A stretch of DNA of 64,000 bases from STC-113 sp964553745 (GTDB lineage: Bacteria > Patescibacteriota > Gracilibacteria > BD1-5 > UBA2023). Positions 31,267-42,003 of this stretch are shown here, piece by piece. The stretch spans positions 62,001 through 126,000 of the forward strand of contig CAZKLD010000001.1 in NCBI GenBank assembly GCA_964553745.1, written 5' to 3'. The notes beneath the pieces were generated by a model. That model was not told where the DNA came from. It did not search any database and worked only from the letters and a program-made list of their open reading frames with translations. The translations under genes were made by a program, and so were the position numbers. The stretch's first letter is position 1, and every line of letters begins with the position of its first letter.

Positions 31267-32712
31267 TTATCCATCCGTGATGGTTATTTTCGGTGGAAGC
31301 GGGTAATCTAGAATCACTTTATTTATGACTTTTGCAGATTCTGCCCTTGTTATGGGATCATCCGGTCTGAACATGAGTTCTCAGCTGATATTCTGTCAGT
31401 TGAAGATTCATAGGGATTGAGCCGTTGAAACAAAGGGTTTCATCCAGTCTTCATGAACATCAGCGAATTCTGAGTTCGATGAAGACTTAACGATAGTCAG
31501 ATTAGAAAGCTTGATCAGGATTGATGCCGCCTCAGCACGGGAAATTGAATCGTTTGGCCTGAATTTCATCTTTCAGCCTATCATCTGTCAATTTATGATT
31601 CACATAGATTTTGCCTTCTCGATATACTTGATCATCCAGGTTCATTCTAGCGGTATGTCCATGAAAGTCGTATATCTAGCCGACTCGTCTACGGTTATAT
31701 CCATAGATTTCATTGCCATAGCCAGAAATTCAGCTCTTGTGGCAGGTTTTTCAGGCATGAATCTTCATCCTTCAAATCATTTGATTGCTCAGAGATAAGC
31801 CAGATTGTCTATATCTTCTTTTGCGAATGTAATATGAGTATCCGAGAATTTCCTGTCACCAGCCAGATTTTGCGCTTTTTTCTTCAGTACAAAATGAGAT
31901 AAGTGGTTTGTAGGGAAGACTAGAGCCCTGTTCGCAATCTTATAGATTCAATGGATTTTTATATCTGCCAAGTCTCCGTGATCCGCATAATAGATGAAGA
32001 CGTCTCTTCAATCCCTCAAGGAAGACGGTACTGAAATTGTCAAGTCTTTGCTGAATTCCAGGGCATGATTCTTCCCTCCTGCAAGTACGACTGCAGCTCA
32101 GATCCTATCTGCGCTTGCGCTCTTGATTACAGAGGGAGGCATTATAGTTCAATCCCAATCGATATCGGAGCTGACTGTGACTCATACTGGTATCGTAGCC
32201 TTAAGCAAAGAATTTTCAGAAGCCCTTAAGACAAGAGTTCAATCTGCTCCTGTCAGTTCGGCAACTTTCCGATTGCCCACTGTTTTTACAGATACCTTTA
32301 CAATTCCGATCAGTTCACGATTTCAAGATATAGGAGAGCTTATTCCATTTGCACCTGCGAGTACTCCAGCACTGCAATATCCATCATAATACGATGCCGA
32401 TGTGTCTCAGTTCGAACAATAATCCAACGTAACTCACAAGCTGCCTCAGCCTCAGCTGGATCTCGCAGCAGGCGTACCAGTTGTTCCATTATTCTGTACA
32501 CAGCTATTTCCGGATTTAGTGTAATTCGGATTGCAGCTTATTTCACAAGTAACGGCATTGACCTGGCCGTTTGCAACTGTAGTGGTTTCGCATGGCAGGG
32601 ACATCTGAATTCAGTTATTCAAATTTGAAGTGTTTAAAGATCAATTGATTTCGCTAGCATATATGATTGTTGGCAAGAATGCTATCGCCAAAGATATGTA
32701 TGATTTTTTCAT
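31267..32712 (-). CDS. Exported S-layer-homology (SLH) protein
   Basis: 481 residues. Signal peptide MKKSYISLAIAFLPTIIYAS, then a Cys-containing and Ser/Gly-rich segment (SCNPNYTKSGNSC), a beta-rich middle, and three C-terminal SLH motifs: FSDTHITFAKEDIDNLAYLG with FMPEKPATRAEFLAMAMKS; FMDIPLEGTWMIKYIEKAKS with FRPNDSISRAEAASILIKLS; FADVHEDWMKPFVSTAQSLG with FRPDDPITRAESAKVINKV. SLH repeats bind secondary cell-wall polymers, so the protein is wall-attached. It is the downstream partner of the giant Ig-repeat protein (48 bp gap), which suggests that the SLH protein anchors a surface assembly. Confidence 0.93.
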
Positions 32713-32760
32713 AATTTCATTTATTAAGAAATAATTTTCCGATTATTTAAGATCCGGGAG

Positions 32761-35700
32761 CTATTGAGTCTTGATTCAGTAAGATGTTGAATAGACTCAT
32801 TGTGCTCAAGATGGAATCTTATAAAATAAATCAATTATGAATTGCCTTCATCATAGCTCAGGATTCGAATCGATCTGGCTTATATTCTGGAAAGCGGAAT
32901 AGCTATCCGTAACTGCGACTGCAGACCCGGAAGCGGATGCAAAATTATCGTATCCGTTTGCGGAAACTGACATCATAGTATTTCAAGCGATCGGCAGTGT
33001 GGCAGCGCCATTGCTCCAATCAGCTAATCTAAGCGATGCTCAGCTTTCAGACATATTATTTGCAGTGACAGTGAATCTGAAGTGATATCAATTAGAAAAG
33101 TCTCAGCCTGATACGGGATCAGATCATAAGACAGTCTCAATTTTATTTACAACGAGTCACATATCGGATGCAGAAGTCTTTATGACGAGAGTGAGGGTAG
33201 TGAAATTCTGCTGTCAAGGAGTTCTTGATTTAAGTACGATGGCATAGACCTTATTAGGCACAAGATTGCTTACGGTGAGTGAGTTTAGGGTTCAGCTCAT
33301 AGTAGCGGCCTGATCCAATAGCTGTGTTCCATTCGCATAGAAATCTACCAGACTCTGCTGTGCGACTTTATCTGTTGTCCATGAAATAGTAAGTCATGTC
33401 GAAGTCAGATCAGTCAATTCATATCAGAGAATGTTCATGTTGAGAACGCTATCAGCAACAACCATGTAAGCTATTGTCGCCTGAGAGCTATTTCAAGCAG
33501 CATCTCGTGCGGTTACAAGATATGAGTGGAATCATAGGACATTAGAGAGAGGGAGAAGGTACTCATTTCAAGAGCCTGTCAGAGTTCAGGAATTGGTAGC
33601 TCAGCTCTCTGTGAAAGTCACAGATACGACTCATACGTCATCAGTTACGGTTAGAACAAGATTAGCAGGAACTGCGGCTTGATTGAATTGGCTTGCGATT
33701 GGAGTATAGGAAATCTCAGGAGCAGTCACATCGACATCAGTTATGACAGTGTACGATATTGTCGCCTGAGAGCTATTTCAAGCAGCATCTCGTGCGGTTA
33801 CAAGATATGAGTGGAATCATAGGACATTAGAGAGAGGGAGAAGGTACTCATTTCAAGAGCCTGTCAGAGTTCAGGAATTGGTAGCTCAGCTCTCTGTGAA
33901 AGTCACAGATACGACTCATACGTCATCAGTTACCATAAGCGGAAGAGCGGCAGGAACTTGGCTTTGCTTGACTGGACTGACTATTCAAGTGAAGGAGATC
34001 ACAGGAGCATCGGTATCCAAGGCTCAAGAAGAAGAGATTGTGACAAGAGTAGTTCACGTTACTCAACTGCTGGTTGCTGAAACTACTCAAGTTCATTCTG
34101 ATAATCAAGTTATCATTCATGATGCTGTTACAGAGAATACTGCTGCATTTCATGAAGTCCAAGTGAATATCGGAGCTGGAGTTATGATAGCTCATGTATC
34201 AGATATGGCAGAGGCCGTCAATTGCAACGAAGCGCCTGATCTGATTATCGGATTGGCAGGAGTGATCGATATTGAGAATCCCTGATCTGAAACAACGGTA
34301 TATGATATTGTTGCGGAAGTTGAATTTCATGCCGCATCTTTTGCTGTTACTACGTAGCTATGTTCTCAAAGTGCGTTGGAAATCATCAGAGTATAAACTC
34401 AATAAGGCGAAACTAGTGTTCAGGAACTTGCTCAGTTCTGATAGGTCACAAGAGATACGATTCAGACATTGTCAGTTATAGTCAATGCGATGCTAGGCGG
34501 AACTTGACCTTGTTTCACTGGGCTTGTAAGTCAGCTGAATGTAATTACAGGAGGAGTTGTGTCTCAGCCTCATCCAGGTGAGAATACGGTTACAAGAGTA
34601 GTTCAAGTTATTCAGCTGCTAGTCGCAGAAACGAGTCCTGTTCAAGCAGCAACTCAGCTCACCAATCAAGAAGCGCTAACTGAAACCACAGAAGGTTGGA
34701 GAGAAACCCATGAGAATTCTGGTGCTGGGGATATGATCGCTCAGCTTTGATCAATCATCGTAGCCATAAGCTGAAGTGTCGATCATAGATTGACTGTAGG
34801 GTTTGCCGGATTTATGAGAATTGTGTTTACTCCGACAGAAGTGACTACGGTATATGAAACGATAGTCGAAGCGATATTGCCGGAAGTATCTGTAGCTGTT
34901 ACTGAATATGAATGAATTCCTATCGCATTCGAAAGGGGTAATGGAAATTCGCTTCAAGAAAGCGTCAGCGCTCAAGAATTGGTTGTTCAGCTTTCCGTAA
35001 ATGTTACTGATGCTATTGAAACATCATCCGTTACAGTAAGCAGAAGACTAGCGGGAACTTCGCTCTGGACCATCACGGCAGGAAGTCAGATGTATGATAT
35101 TCCTGGAGGAGTGATATCTCAGCCTCATCATCATGATGTGACTGTGACGACAACGGTTCAGGTCACACCGCTGCTAGTCGCAGAAATGAGTCCTGTTCAT
35201 GCCGATAATCAAGTGACCGATCATGAAGAATTCACTGAAACTACAGAAGCATTTCCAGAAGTCCATGAGAATTCTGGTGCCGGGGAAATGATGGCTCAGC
35301 TCTGATCCACAGCAACGGCAGTGAGCTGAAGGGATGATCAGGATGATACTGTAGGATTAGCTGGAGTTATGACTATAGAGCTAAGCCCGAAATCAGGAAT
35401 TACAGTATAGGATATGGTTGCCGATGATACATTGCCGGATAGGTCCGTCGCTGTTACCAGGAATTCATGCAATCATAGTGTCCTATTCAAATCAATGCTG
35501 AAATTTCATCAGAAAATTGTTCAGGAATTGGTTGTTCAGATTTCAGAATAAGTAACGTTGGCGAGTCAGACATCGTCAGTAACACTGAAAAAGATACTCA
35601 CAGGCAGTTCACTCTGCCTTAAGGATCAGGTTACTCAAGTGAATGATATTACAGGAGGAGTGGTATCTCAGCCTCATCATCATGATGTGACTGTGACGAC

Positions 35701-36735
35701 AGTGCTTCAGTCCACACCGCTGCTAGTTGCAGAAATGAGACCGGTTCATGCCGATAATCAAGTGACCGATCATGAAGCGTTAACCGAAACTACGGAAGGA
35801 TTGAGCGAGACCCATGAGAATTGCGGTGATGGGGATATGATCGCTCAGCTCTGATCTGTAGCCACAGCAGTGAGCTGGAGAGACGATCAGGATGATACGG
35901 TAGGATTAGCTGGAGAAATTGTTATTGCAGTAATGGTTATGGCAGAATCTGCAACCACCGTATATAATACAGTAGCCAAAGTTGAATTTCATGCAGCATC
36001 TTTAGCTTTTACTTCTATAGAATGCTCTCATATAGAATTGGGCAGGGGAAGCAGATATATATCTCAATTCCCTATCAAAGTTCATGTATAGGAAGTTCAG
36101 CTTTCTGCAAATTTGACTAATGCAACTCACTTATTGTCAGTTACAGTAAGAGGAAGGCTCGCTGGCAATTCGCTTTGGCTTACGGGACTTGTGAATCAAG
36201 AGAATGAAATCACAGGACTTATATTGTCTCATTGCCAATTCTGAACAGCCGACTGAGCTGAATTATCGATTCAAAAAGAAGAATCGATGCTTCAGCCTAA
36301 AAACAGGCCGGATCACGAATTTTCGCAAGGGTCTCAGTTGTCCAGATAACATCAGACAGCAAGTTTGTATTTTGATGAATCTGAATTTGGCCATATTGTT
36401 GTGTCAAAAGGTATTGCGTAAGATGATATGGAATTGTCTGTCGGTCTGATCTCTCAGATAAATGTCCAAACCGATGTTGCTGTGTCATAGATATCAGCTT
36501 CGAATTTATATCAGGATTCTCAGCATTTATCTCAACTCAAAGTGAATCCTATATCATATTTTCAAGAAATATATCAATTGTCTATGGTCGAAGTAATGGA
36601 TTCTAGCTGACAAGGAGGAGCCTCAACAGCAAATCCGTTCGTCGCGCCCAAAGGTCAAAGAAGAGATAGCAGCATTGTCATTGTGACTATTTTTGCAATC
36701 AACTTCCTTGCCCTGAATAGCGTTAAGGTTTTCAT
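32761..36735 (-). CDS. Giant exported Ig-like (BIG2 plus second Ig-fold) repeat protein
   Basis: 1324 residues in one frame under code 25; TGA-encoded glycines are very frequent. The start has a long signal peptide (LIAKIVTMTMLLSLLGPLGA). After ~125 N-terminal residues the protein alternates two units. One is a group 2 bacterial Ig domain (ITPANPTVSSGSSLQLTAVA, FSWTSGNASVVSVNSSGSVT, GLSAGTGLISATSSGV). The other is an Ig/HYR-like unit (VTDDVGVVSVTFTESGATNS, GTLTGSGNEYLLPLSN, SYLVTARDAAGNSSQATI). A Gly-run (GGGG or GGVV) joins them. The last ~200 residues differ and lack an anchor. It is probably a surface fibre or adhesin, possibly retained through the SLH protein encoded next. Confidence 0.9.
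33472..33648. repeat. Exact 177-bp direct repeat (copy 1) within the Ig-repeat gene
   Basis: Identical by eye to 33757-33933, with a period of 285 bp (95 codons, one Ig unit). Perfect identity means a recent duplication or gene conversion inside the repeat protein. Confidence 0.85.
33757..33933. repeat. Exact 177-bp direct repeat (copy 2) within the Ig-repeat gene
   Basis: Second copy of the repeat described at 33472-33648. The surrounding units of the same protein are much more diverged. Confidence 0.85.
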
Positions 36736-37289
36736 AGTAGGAATGGTTAAGAAGTAATACTACAGTAGTAAGATGCGGATGACTTAAAGTATGTTTTACA
36801 CTTACATTTACACGGACATCCAGAAATCAGTTTATAGCTGTCTATATTTAAAGCCTATATAAAAGCAAAATTACATGAATTAGGATTATATTCTCAAATC
36901 AGTACTGATACTTACCTGTTTTAAGTTAAAAAATCCTACTAAGTTAATGTATTTTTTACACTTATTGCTATATACAGAAAGGCTATCTTGTCTATGAAAG
37001 GACGCCCTCGCTCATTCCACCAGGAATCATATGTTTTAGAAACTATCGAAATAAGCCTTAAATTTGACCCGTATCTTAGTAAGACTATATTATATGCTTT
37101 TTAAACTAATTGTAAAATATCTGAACAATAAGGCAAGAACCCATGTTTTGACCCTAATCAGGAATCCTTTAAATCCGCATTCATTTCCCTCCTCTAATCT
37201 TAATGAAAAAATATTTATGCGATATTTCAGTTAAAAAAGGCCGCTCTTGTGAATGTGAAAATTAAGTAGATTATTTGTGAGCGGAGAAT
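36736..37289. other. Intergenic region upstream of the Ig-repeat gene
   Basis: 554 bp with no supported gene. Two copies related to ACACTTACTTTA lie at 36798-36810 and around 36958. The first is about 65 bp before the giant Ig-repeat gene start and might be part of its control region. Confidence 0.4.
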
Positions 37290-38213
37290 TTAATTCCATC
37301 AAGGCAATTCTGAAAACAACTTATCCAGATTGCAATATGAATCTTTAAATGATAAGACTTCAGCATGATCATACCAAGGCTCCTCGAATCTGGACAATTT
37401 CGACAGATATGCATTCAAATTATAAGAATAGAATTTCTCTGCGGTCGCCTGGTCAACCAATTTGGGATAATCTGATTTGATGATATCAATCAATGAATCA
37501 AGAAAATCAAGCTCTTCATAATGGATTGGGGTCTTATCTTCATAATTGAGCGCACTAATCCTATGATGCAAAATCTTGAAATAATCTGATACTATCGGTC
37601 ACATAAAACTAAGTTCAAAATCTATTATTCAGGAAATCTTTCAGTCCGCAACCAGAATATTCCTATACCACAGATCATTATGGACTAATCAGAATACGGA
37701 ACTGTCAAACGTTTTCTCATATCTAGAAATTTCACTTCTTGCAAACTCTACCTCATCTTTTGGTATGTGGGGGTTTAATATTGCTTTTGAGAAGGCTTTT
37801 TCGGAGCCATTAGTCTTCCCAAAATCAGATCAGATAAAACCTTCCCCAATAGTGGAATGTATTATTTTTAATTGAAATATGATGTCTTTGAGGATTATGT
37901 TTTTCTCATTTTCACCCAGTTTGCCCCAAACGTGCTGAAGTCAGACTCAATCGAGTTTTGAGATAACAAGAATATGTCTCCCATTTTCTATGTCATATGA
38001 AATTGCCTTAGGGAATTTTCATCTGTTTTCTAATAATTTCAAGAATTCAAATTCCTTTCTGAGATTATCCTTGTCCTCGCTTACTTTTAATATAAAATCT
38101 CAATAAGAGAATACTTCATTGTTGCTGCTTTCATGGATTTCTTGTAAATCTGCATCTGAAAAAATATCGGGATATTTCTCAGAAAGATATATTTGTAGTG
38201 TTTTTTTGTCCAT
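37290..38213 (-). CDS. Aminoglycoside-phosphotransferase-like (APH/choline kinase) protein
   Basis: 307 residues. The kinase-like fold shows SYWDFILKVSEDKDNLRKEF or its equivalent (Lys and Glu of the N-lobe), the catalytic loop GLVHNDLGYRNILVADGKIS (Brenner motif H-N-D-x4-N) and the metal-binding IIDFELSFMGPIVSDYFKIL. Family members phosphorylate aminoglycosides, choline, homoserine or similar small alcohols; the substrate cannot be deduced. The gene starts 3 nt after the stop of the ParB-like gene, so they are an operon. A broken copy of its C-terminal end lies at 42.5 kb, showing that a paralogue once existed nearby. Confidence 0.9.
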
Positions 38214-38216
38214 AAT

Positions 38217-38630
38217 TTAATTCGGATTAAACTCTTCATTTTCCCATACGCTGGCCCAGTAACTTTCGATTCACAGGATTTTAAGAGCCTCAAAACGATG
38301 ATTCCCATCTGCTAATGTATAGATTCAATCCTGGTGCCAGAGCAGGAACGGCGGGCATTGCCATCATGATTCGATAAGATCTATAAGGTCAGAAACGCGC
38401 TTTTCCCAAACAATCTTATCCTCTTTCCAGATTAAATCCTCTTCTACGGTTCACATCACTCTCTTCATATCCGAAAGCTCCACAAGCCTCAATTTCCCAA
38501 CCGTACCAGAAGCTCAGATGATTTTAGCCAGTTTCTCATTTCATCATTTTCATGATAGGAATGCCTGGAACCATTCTCCGATTCTTCATTCGTCAGAAAA
38601 TCTTATCGCTTCAGACAGAGTTAAATCCAT
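38217..38630 (-). CDS. ParB-nuclease-like small protein
   Basis: 137 residues. The C-terminal part carries GWQCPPFLLWHQDGIYTLAD then GNHRFEALKILGIES, the D/E-G-x-H-R-x-x-A motif of the ParB/Srx fold. Members of this group include phosphotransferases, nucleases and CTPases. The N-terminal half is charged (WFQAFLSGKGGNEKLAKII). It precedes the APH-like kinase by 3 nt. Stand-alone ParB-like proteins next to kinases are seen in small-molecule loci, but the function here is unknown. Confidence 0.75.
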
Positions 38631-38724
38631 ATATTTAAACTAAAAATAAAACTAAAAAGATTATAGCCTAAGTTTGAATCTCGGCAAATCTGATTTCAAT
38701 CTAAGGCTTTCATCTCTGATGTTC

Positions 38725-38759
38725 AAAAAATCTCCACCTTCATGAAGGTGGAGATTTTT
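38725..38759. terminator. Terminator (bidirectional-looking) between ParB-like and CxxC genes
   Basis: AAAAAATCTCCACCTTCAT / ATGAAGGTGGAGATTTTT stem, with A- and T-runs. It lies just past the stop of the minus-strand CxxC protein gene. Confidence 0.92.
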
Positions 38760-38775
38760 GTTTATAGTATCTGGA

Positions 38776-39432
38776 TTATGCAGCTTTCTTAGCGGCTTTT
38801 TTCACTTTAACTTCCGCAATCTCATCATCAGATGGGAATATATCTTCTTTTATTTCGTCAAAAGAATCACCTGAATCATCCTCAGATTCAACTTTTTTAA
38901 GATCTTTGGTAAGCTTTATCTTTACAGCTTCCTTTTTCTCTTCAGAAATATTCAGAGCTTTCATTATGAGGTCAAGCTTAGAATTAAGGGCATCGAAATC
39001 AGCTTTATAGTCTGCTCCGCCTCTCTTTGGCTTTTCTTCCTTAACGAAACAATCAGAACAGAAAACTGGCTTGTCGCTAGATGGTTTGAATGGTAATTCG
39101 CAATCATTTCCACATTGGTCACAAGTTGCTGAGTACATCCTTTTTTCTTCATCCCTTCACCTTCCTCTGTCGTCTCTGCCTCTTCCTCTGTCATTCCTGT
39201 CATCCCTTCCTCATCTTGAATCGCCTCCGCCAAAACAATCACTGCAGTAGACTGGCCTATCTCATGTCGGTTTGAATGGAACTTCGCAATTCCTTCCGCA
39301 ATCATCGCAAACTACGCTGAACATCTCAGATCTTCCGCGTCATCCTCAGAAATCTCGTCATCCTCTATCGCGTCCTCATCCAAAACCTCCTCCGGACCTT
39401 CCTCCGCTTCTATCTCTGTCAAAATTACTCAT
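38776..39432 (-). CDS. CxxC zinc-ribbon protein with RG-rich N-terminus
   Basis: 218 residues. The first ~40 are Arg/Gly/Asp-rich (SNFDRDRSGGRSGGGFGGRG). Two copies of a zinc module follow: CDDCGRNCEVPFKPT...PVYCSDCF and CDQCGNDCELPFKPS...PVFCSDCF, i.e. CxxCxxxCx2PFKPx5-6PVxCxDCF, with an RG/D-rich spacer between. An acidic/basic tail ends KVKKAAKKAA. Such zinc modules in candidate-phylum bacteria sit in small proteins of unknown role; RNA binding is suggested by the RG repeats. The TGA codons are frequent in the RG stretches. An A-rich leader, no clear ribosome site. Confidence 0.8.
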
Positions 39433-39682
39433 ATTGTATTTATTCTAAATTATTAAAAAATCAGTTTGGAATCAAATCATTGCAAACCGGGCAGTATTAT
39501 ATGGAAATATCAATTAAGTACAATTTATAATATTTTTACTTTGCTAAAAAGCTGTATGTTCAAGTTTTTTGATATTATCAAATTAGATAAGGTTGCTTCG
39601 TTTTTTCAAAAATCATATTATTCCAGTATGCGGGAATAATATGATCGGTCTTATATTTCTTTTAAGATATTAAAAAACGCAA

Positions 39683-40609
39683 TTACAATTCAGCCTTTAA
39701 ATCTTTAAATAATTCTGATTTGAAAAATCTTGCTATCTTAAAAAAGTTAGGATTTTTTAAGATATATTTATCGTGAATTGCCTTAACTGTTCAATTTGAA
39801 TCCTTTCATTCTGATAATTCCTTTCTCATCACTCAGATGTTTCACAATACTCCTTCCAAGACATCACTGTCATTATTTGTAATGAGCACCTTTTCGATTA
39901 CCTTACCCATCCATATTCAACTTGGTGTGACATTTTTTATCTTTTTTCGAATTCATTTTTCCATCCTTATGCTTCAAATCGGCAACTTGGAACTTATGGA
40001 ATTCATGAAATCCATATAATAGTTCTTTCAGTCGGATAATGTGATTATATTTGCAGTATGTCCTCTCAAAAAACAGAATCGGCATTTGATTCAGACTTTA
40101 TCCATGATGTGCTTTCATATCATTGCAGCAAAAACACAATTTATAGTCTTATGCTCTTTTACCATATCAGGCCAAGAACTCCATCTTCTAGTGTAGTTGA
40201 ACTCTTCTTGGGTTTTCCCCTGTTTCAGGAAATTCTCATTTGGATTTTTGTACAGCAAGGCCCTTATGTTGCTTAAGAGTTCAGTGATGAATATCTTTTG
40301 TTCTTGAAGAGATTTTATTGGTGATTTTGGATATTGGATCAATTCCATACTATCTGCAATTTTTCAGACCTCATGCATCATTGATGAATACAGTAATTGC
40401 CTGATATCTCAATTCGAATGTGATAAATCAATCTTATCAGATTCTGATCAAAGGATTATCTGCCACAAATCAATAAGATCATCGTTTGAAAAAAGATTTC
40501 CAGATTCCAATATTTCAGAGGCCGCATTTTTTGTTCTCTGTATATTCCCTCAAAAAATATCTCCTGGCTTTTGGCAAGGCACATCTGTGATATCGGAAGC
40601 ATTTATCAT
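39683..40609 (-). CDS. Transglutaminase/cysteine-protease-like protein
   Basis: 308 residues under code 25. The candidate catalytic triad is visible: Cys in TINCVFAAMIGKHIMDKVGI, His in FLRGHTANIITLSDGKNYYM and Asp in YMDFMNSISSK. That spacing (C-x~35-H-x~15-D) fits the transglutaminase-like superfamily. The N-terminal ~120 residues are helical (DLIDLWQIILGSESDKIDLS). Under the standard code it would be cut into several fragments. The function (protease, peptidase or amidase) is not resolved. Start at ATG 40609. Its divergent neighbour is the standard-code parvulin gene. Confidence 0.65.
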
Positions 40610-40764
40610 AAAAAGCTATTCAAGTGTAATCTTTATCAATATATCATAAATATTGCAAATTATCAAATACCCGAAAATGATAGCAACTCTTTAAATGAAA
40701 TGAAAATCGTAAATAGGCGAAATGTAATCTAAGGAGCACATCTATGCTGATGATCGAGATAGAT

Positions 40765-40792
40765 TTGACATTTCATGCTATGGATATATAAA
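40765..40792 (+). promoter_or_regulatory. Sigma-70-like promoter of the parvulin gene
   Basis: TTGACA at 40765-40770, 16-bp spacer, TATAAA at 40787-40792. The -35 flank (TTGACATTT) and the spacing match the promoter at 23872-23899, and both genes carry Shine-Dalgarno motifs. Confidence 0.7.
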
Positions 40793-40863
40793 GAAGCTAT
40801 CCCATTCCATTCCAATAAGTCAAATGAGCGTAGTCAAAAACAAAATCAAGGAGAGAAAACAAA

Positions 40864-41907
40864 ATGAAAAAAATCATCCTGGCCATGGCAATGATCTTAT
40901 GTTCGGCATCCTTTTCAACAGCAGCAACCACAGAGGTTGGAATGCGCCGGATACTCATCCGATTGACACAGACTTCAACAGAAGCTGAGAAAATTGCAGT
41001 TAAAAACCGGGTTGATTCAATAGTGAAGCGTCTTCAGAATGGTGAAGATTTCCGGGAACTGGCAAAAAAGGAATCGGATGACCAAGAAACAGCGAAAAAT
41101 GGTGGCAATTGGGGATACATCACACCTAAGCCAGGAAGTGAGGACCATCCGATTTTTAAGCTGAAGCCCGGAGAGAGAAGTGATTATTTTGTTGACCCTT
41201 TGGGAGTCTGGTTTTATGAAAGATATACCGATCGCCCAACTACAGTTTACAGTGATATGCCAAAATCAGAACCGACCATTGTCATGTCCGACCACGAATT
41301 CAAGATTTGTGCAAGTGCATATCGTGATAATCTTGAAATCTATTATGAGGCCAAGGAAGCGCGTGAATCGTATGAAATTGCAGCACTGGATAACAAGCCG
41401 CGTACGACAAAGTCGCAGTTGCTTGAAAAACTTGCTAAGCTTTCAGAAAATAACGCCACTCTCTCTACCTGCAAGAAGAGCCTGATAGACATAAATTCAA
41501 TTCTTGAGTATTGCCCGCAAGCTCAGTATTCCAGTAACTGGTGCGATGCGTATCTCGGTAGGCAAGAAGTTATTGATGCAAAGGCTGAGAAGGAGGCCTA
41601 TGAAGCAAAGGCAAAGAAAGCCAAAGAAGAAGAAGACGAAGTATTCGCGGATTTTCAGCAGTGCGCGGGTACCGCAAGAGATGTCGAAGGGCAAGAAGAA
41701 CAATACGAATACAATCTTCGCCTGTACAACACCGGATTCTCGTCGATTTCATATTCACAGATGATAGCTGAGCAACAGAATTTGAATAAAGGCATTAAGA
41801 AGCTCAATTCAAAATGCGGTGGCAAGGGATGGAGATTGCCGATAGATCGAGTCCGAGGATTGTGCTCGCACCCGGCATATACAAGTGAATGGTGCTCACA
41901 GTTTTAA
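40864..41907 (+). CDS. Exported parvulin-type (PpiC) peptidyl-prolyl isomerase, standard-code gene
   Basis: 347 residues from ATG 40864 (preceded by AAGGAGAG) to TAA. Signal peptide MKKIILAMAMILCSASFSTA. Residues ~28-120 match a parvulin rotamase domain: RILIRLTQTSTEAEKIAVKN, VDSIVKRLQNGEDFRELAKK, NGGNWGYITPKPGSE, IFKLKPGERSDYFVDPLGVW. The C-terminal half is helical, with Cys pairs (CKKSLIDINSILEYCPQ, NWCDAYLG, CSHPAYTSEWC) and a coiled, Lys/Glu-rich stretch. There is no TGA in 347 codons, and all 17 glycines are GGN, in contrast to neighbours where TGA dominates. The ribosome site and higher G+C also differ. It was probably acquired from a standard-code bacterium, unless this is a chimeric contig region. 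PpiC proteins fold exported substrates. Confidence 0.9.
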   Translation: MKKIILAMAMILCSASFSTAATTEVGMRRILIRLTQTSTEAEKIAVKNRVDSIVKRLQNGEDFRELAKKESDDQETAKNGGNWGYITPKPGSEDHPIFKLKPGERSDYFVDPLGVWFYERYTDRPTTVYSDMPKSEPTIVMSDHEFKICASAYRDNLEIYYEAKEARESYEIAALDNKPRTTKSQLLEKLAKLSENNATLSTCKKSLIDINSILEYCPQAQYSSNWCDAYLGRQEVIDAKAEKEAYEAKAKKAKEEEDEVFADFQQCAGTARDVEGQEEQYEYNLRLYNTGFSSISYSQMIAEQQNLNKGIKKLNSKCGGKGWRLPIDRVRGLCSHPAYTSEWCSQF

Positions 41908-41975
41908 GCAATCTGAGATCCTGCTGCATATGTCAAAAATAAATAATCGTAAAAAGGAGAAAACATTTTAATGAG

Positions 41976-42003
41976 AAGGGGCATGAACAGTGCCCCTTTT
42001 TAT
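41976..42003 (+). terminator. Terminator of the parvulin gene
   Basis: AAGGGGCA-TGAACAG-TGCCCCTTTTT stem and T-run. A second ribosome-site-like AAAAAGGAG precedes a short ATG frame that overlaps the hairpin; it is unlikely to be a gene. Confidence 0.88.

Noticed and set aside
33472..33933. CRISPR-like repeats
   Set aside because: The repeat is 177 bp, coding and in frame with Ig units; no short spaced repeats were found anywhere in the window.
39683..40609. Frameshift in the transglutaminase-like gene
   Set aside because: On a careful recount the whole gene is in one frame and ends at TAA 39683; the apparent shift was a reading error.
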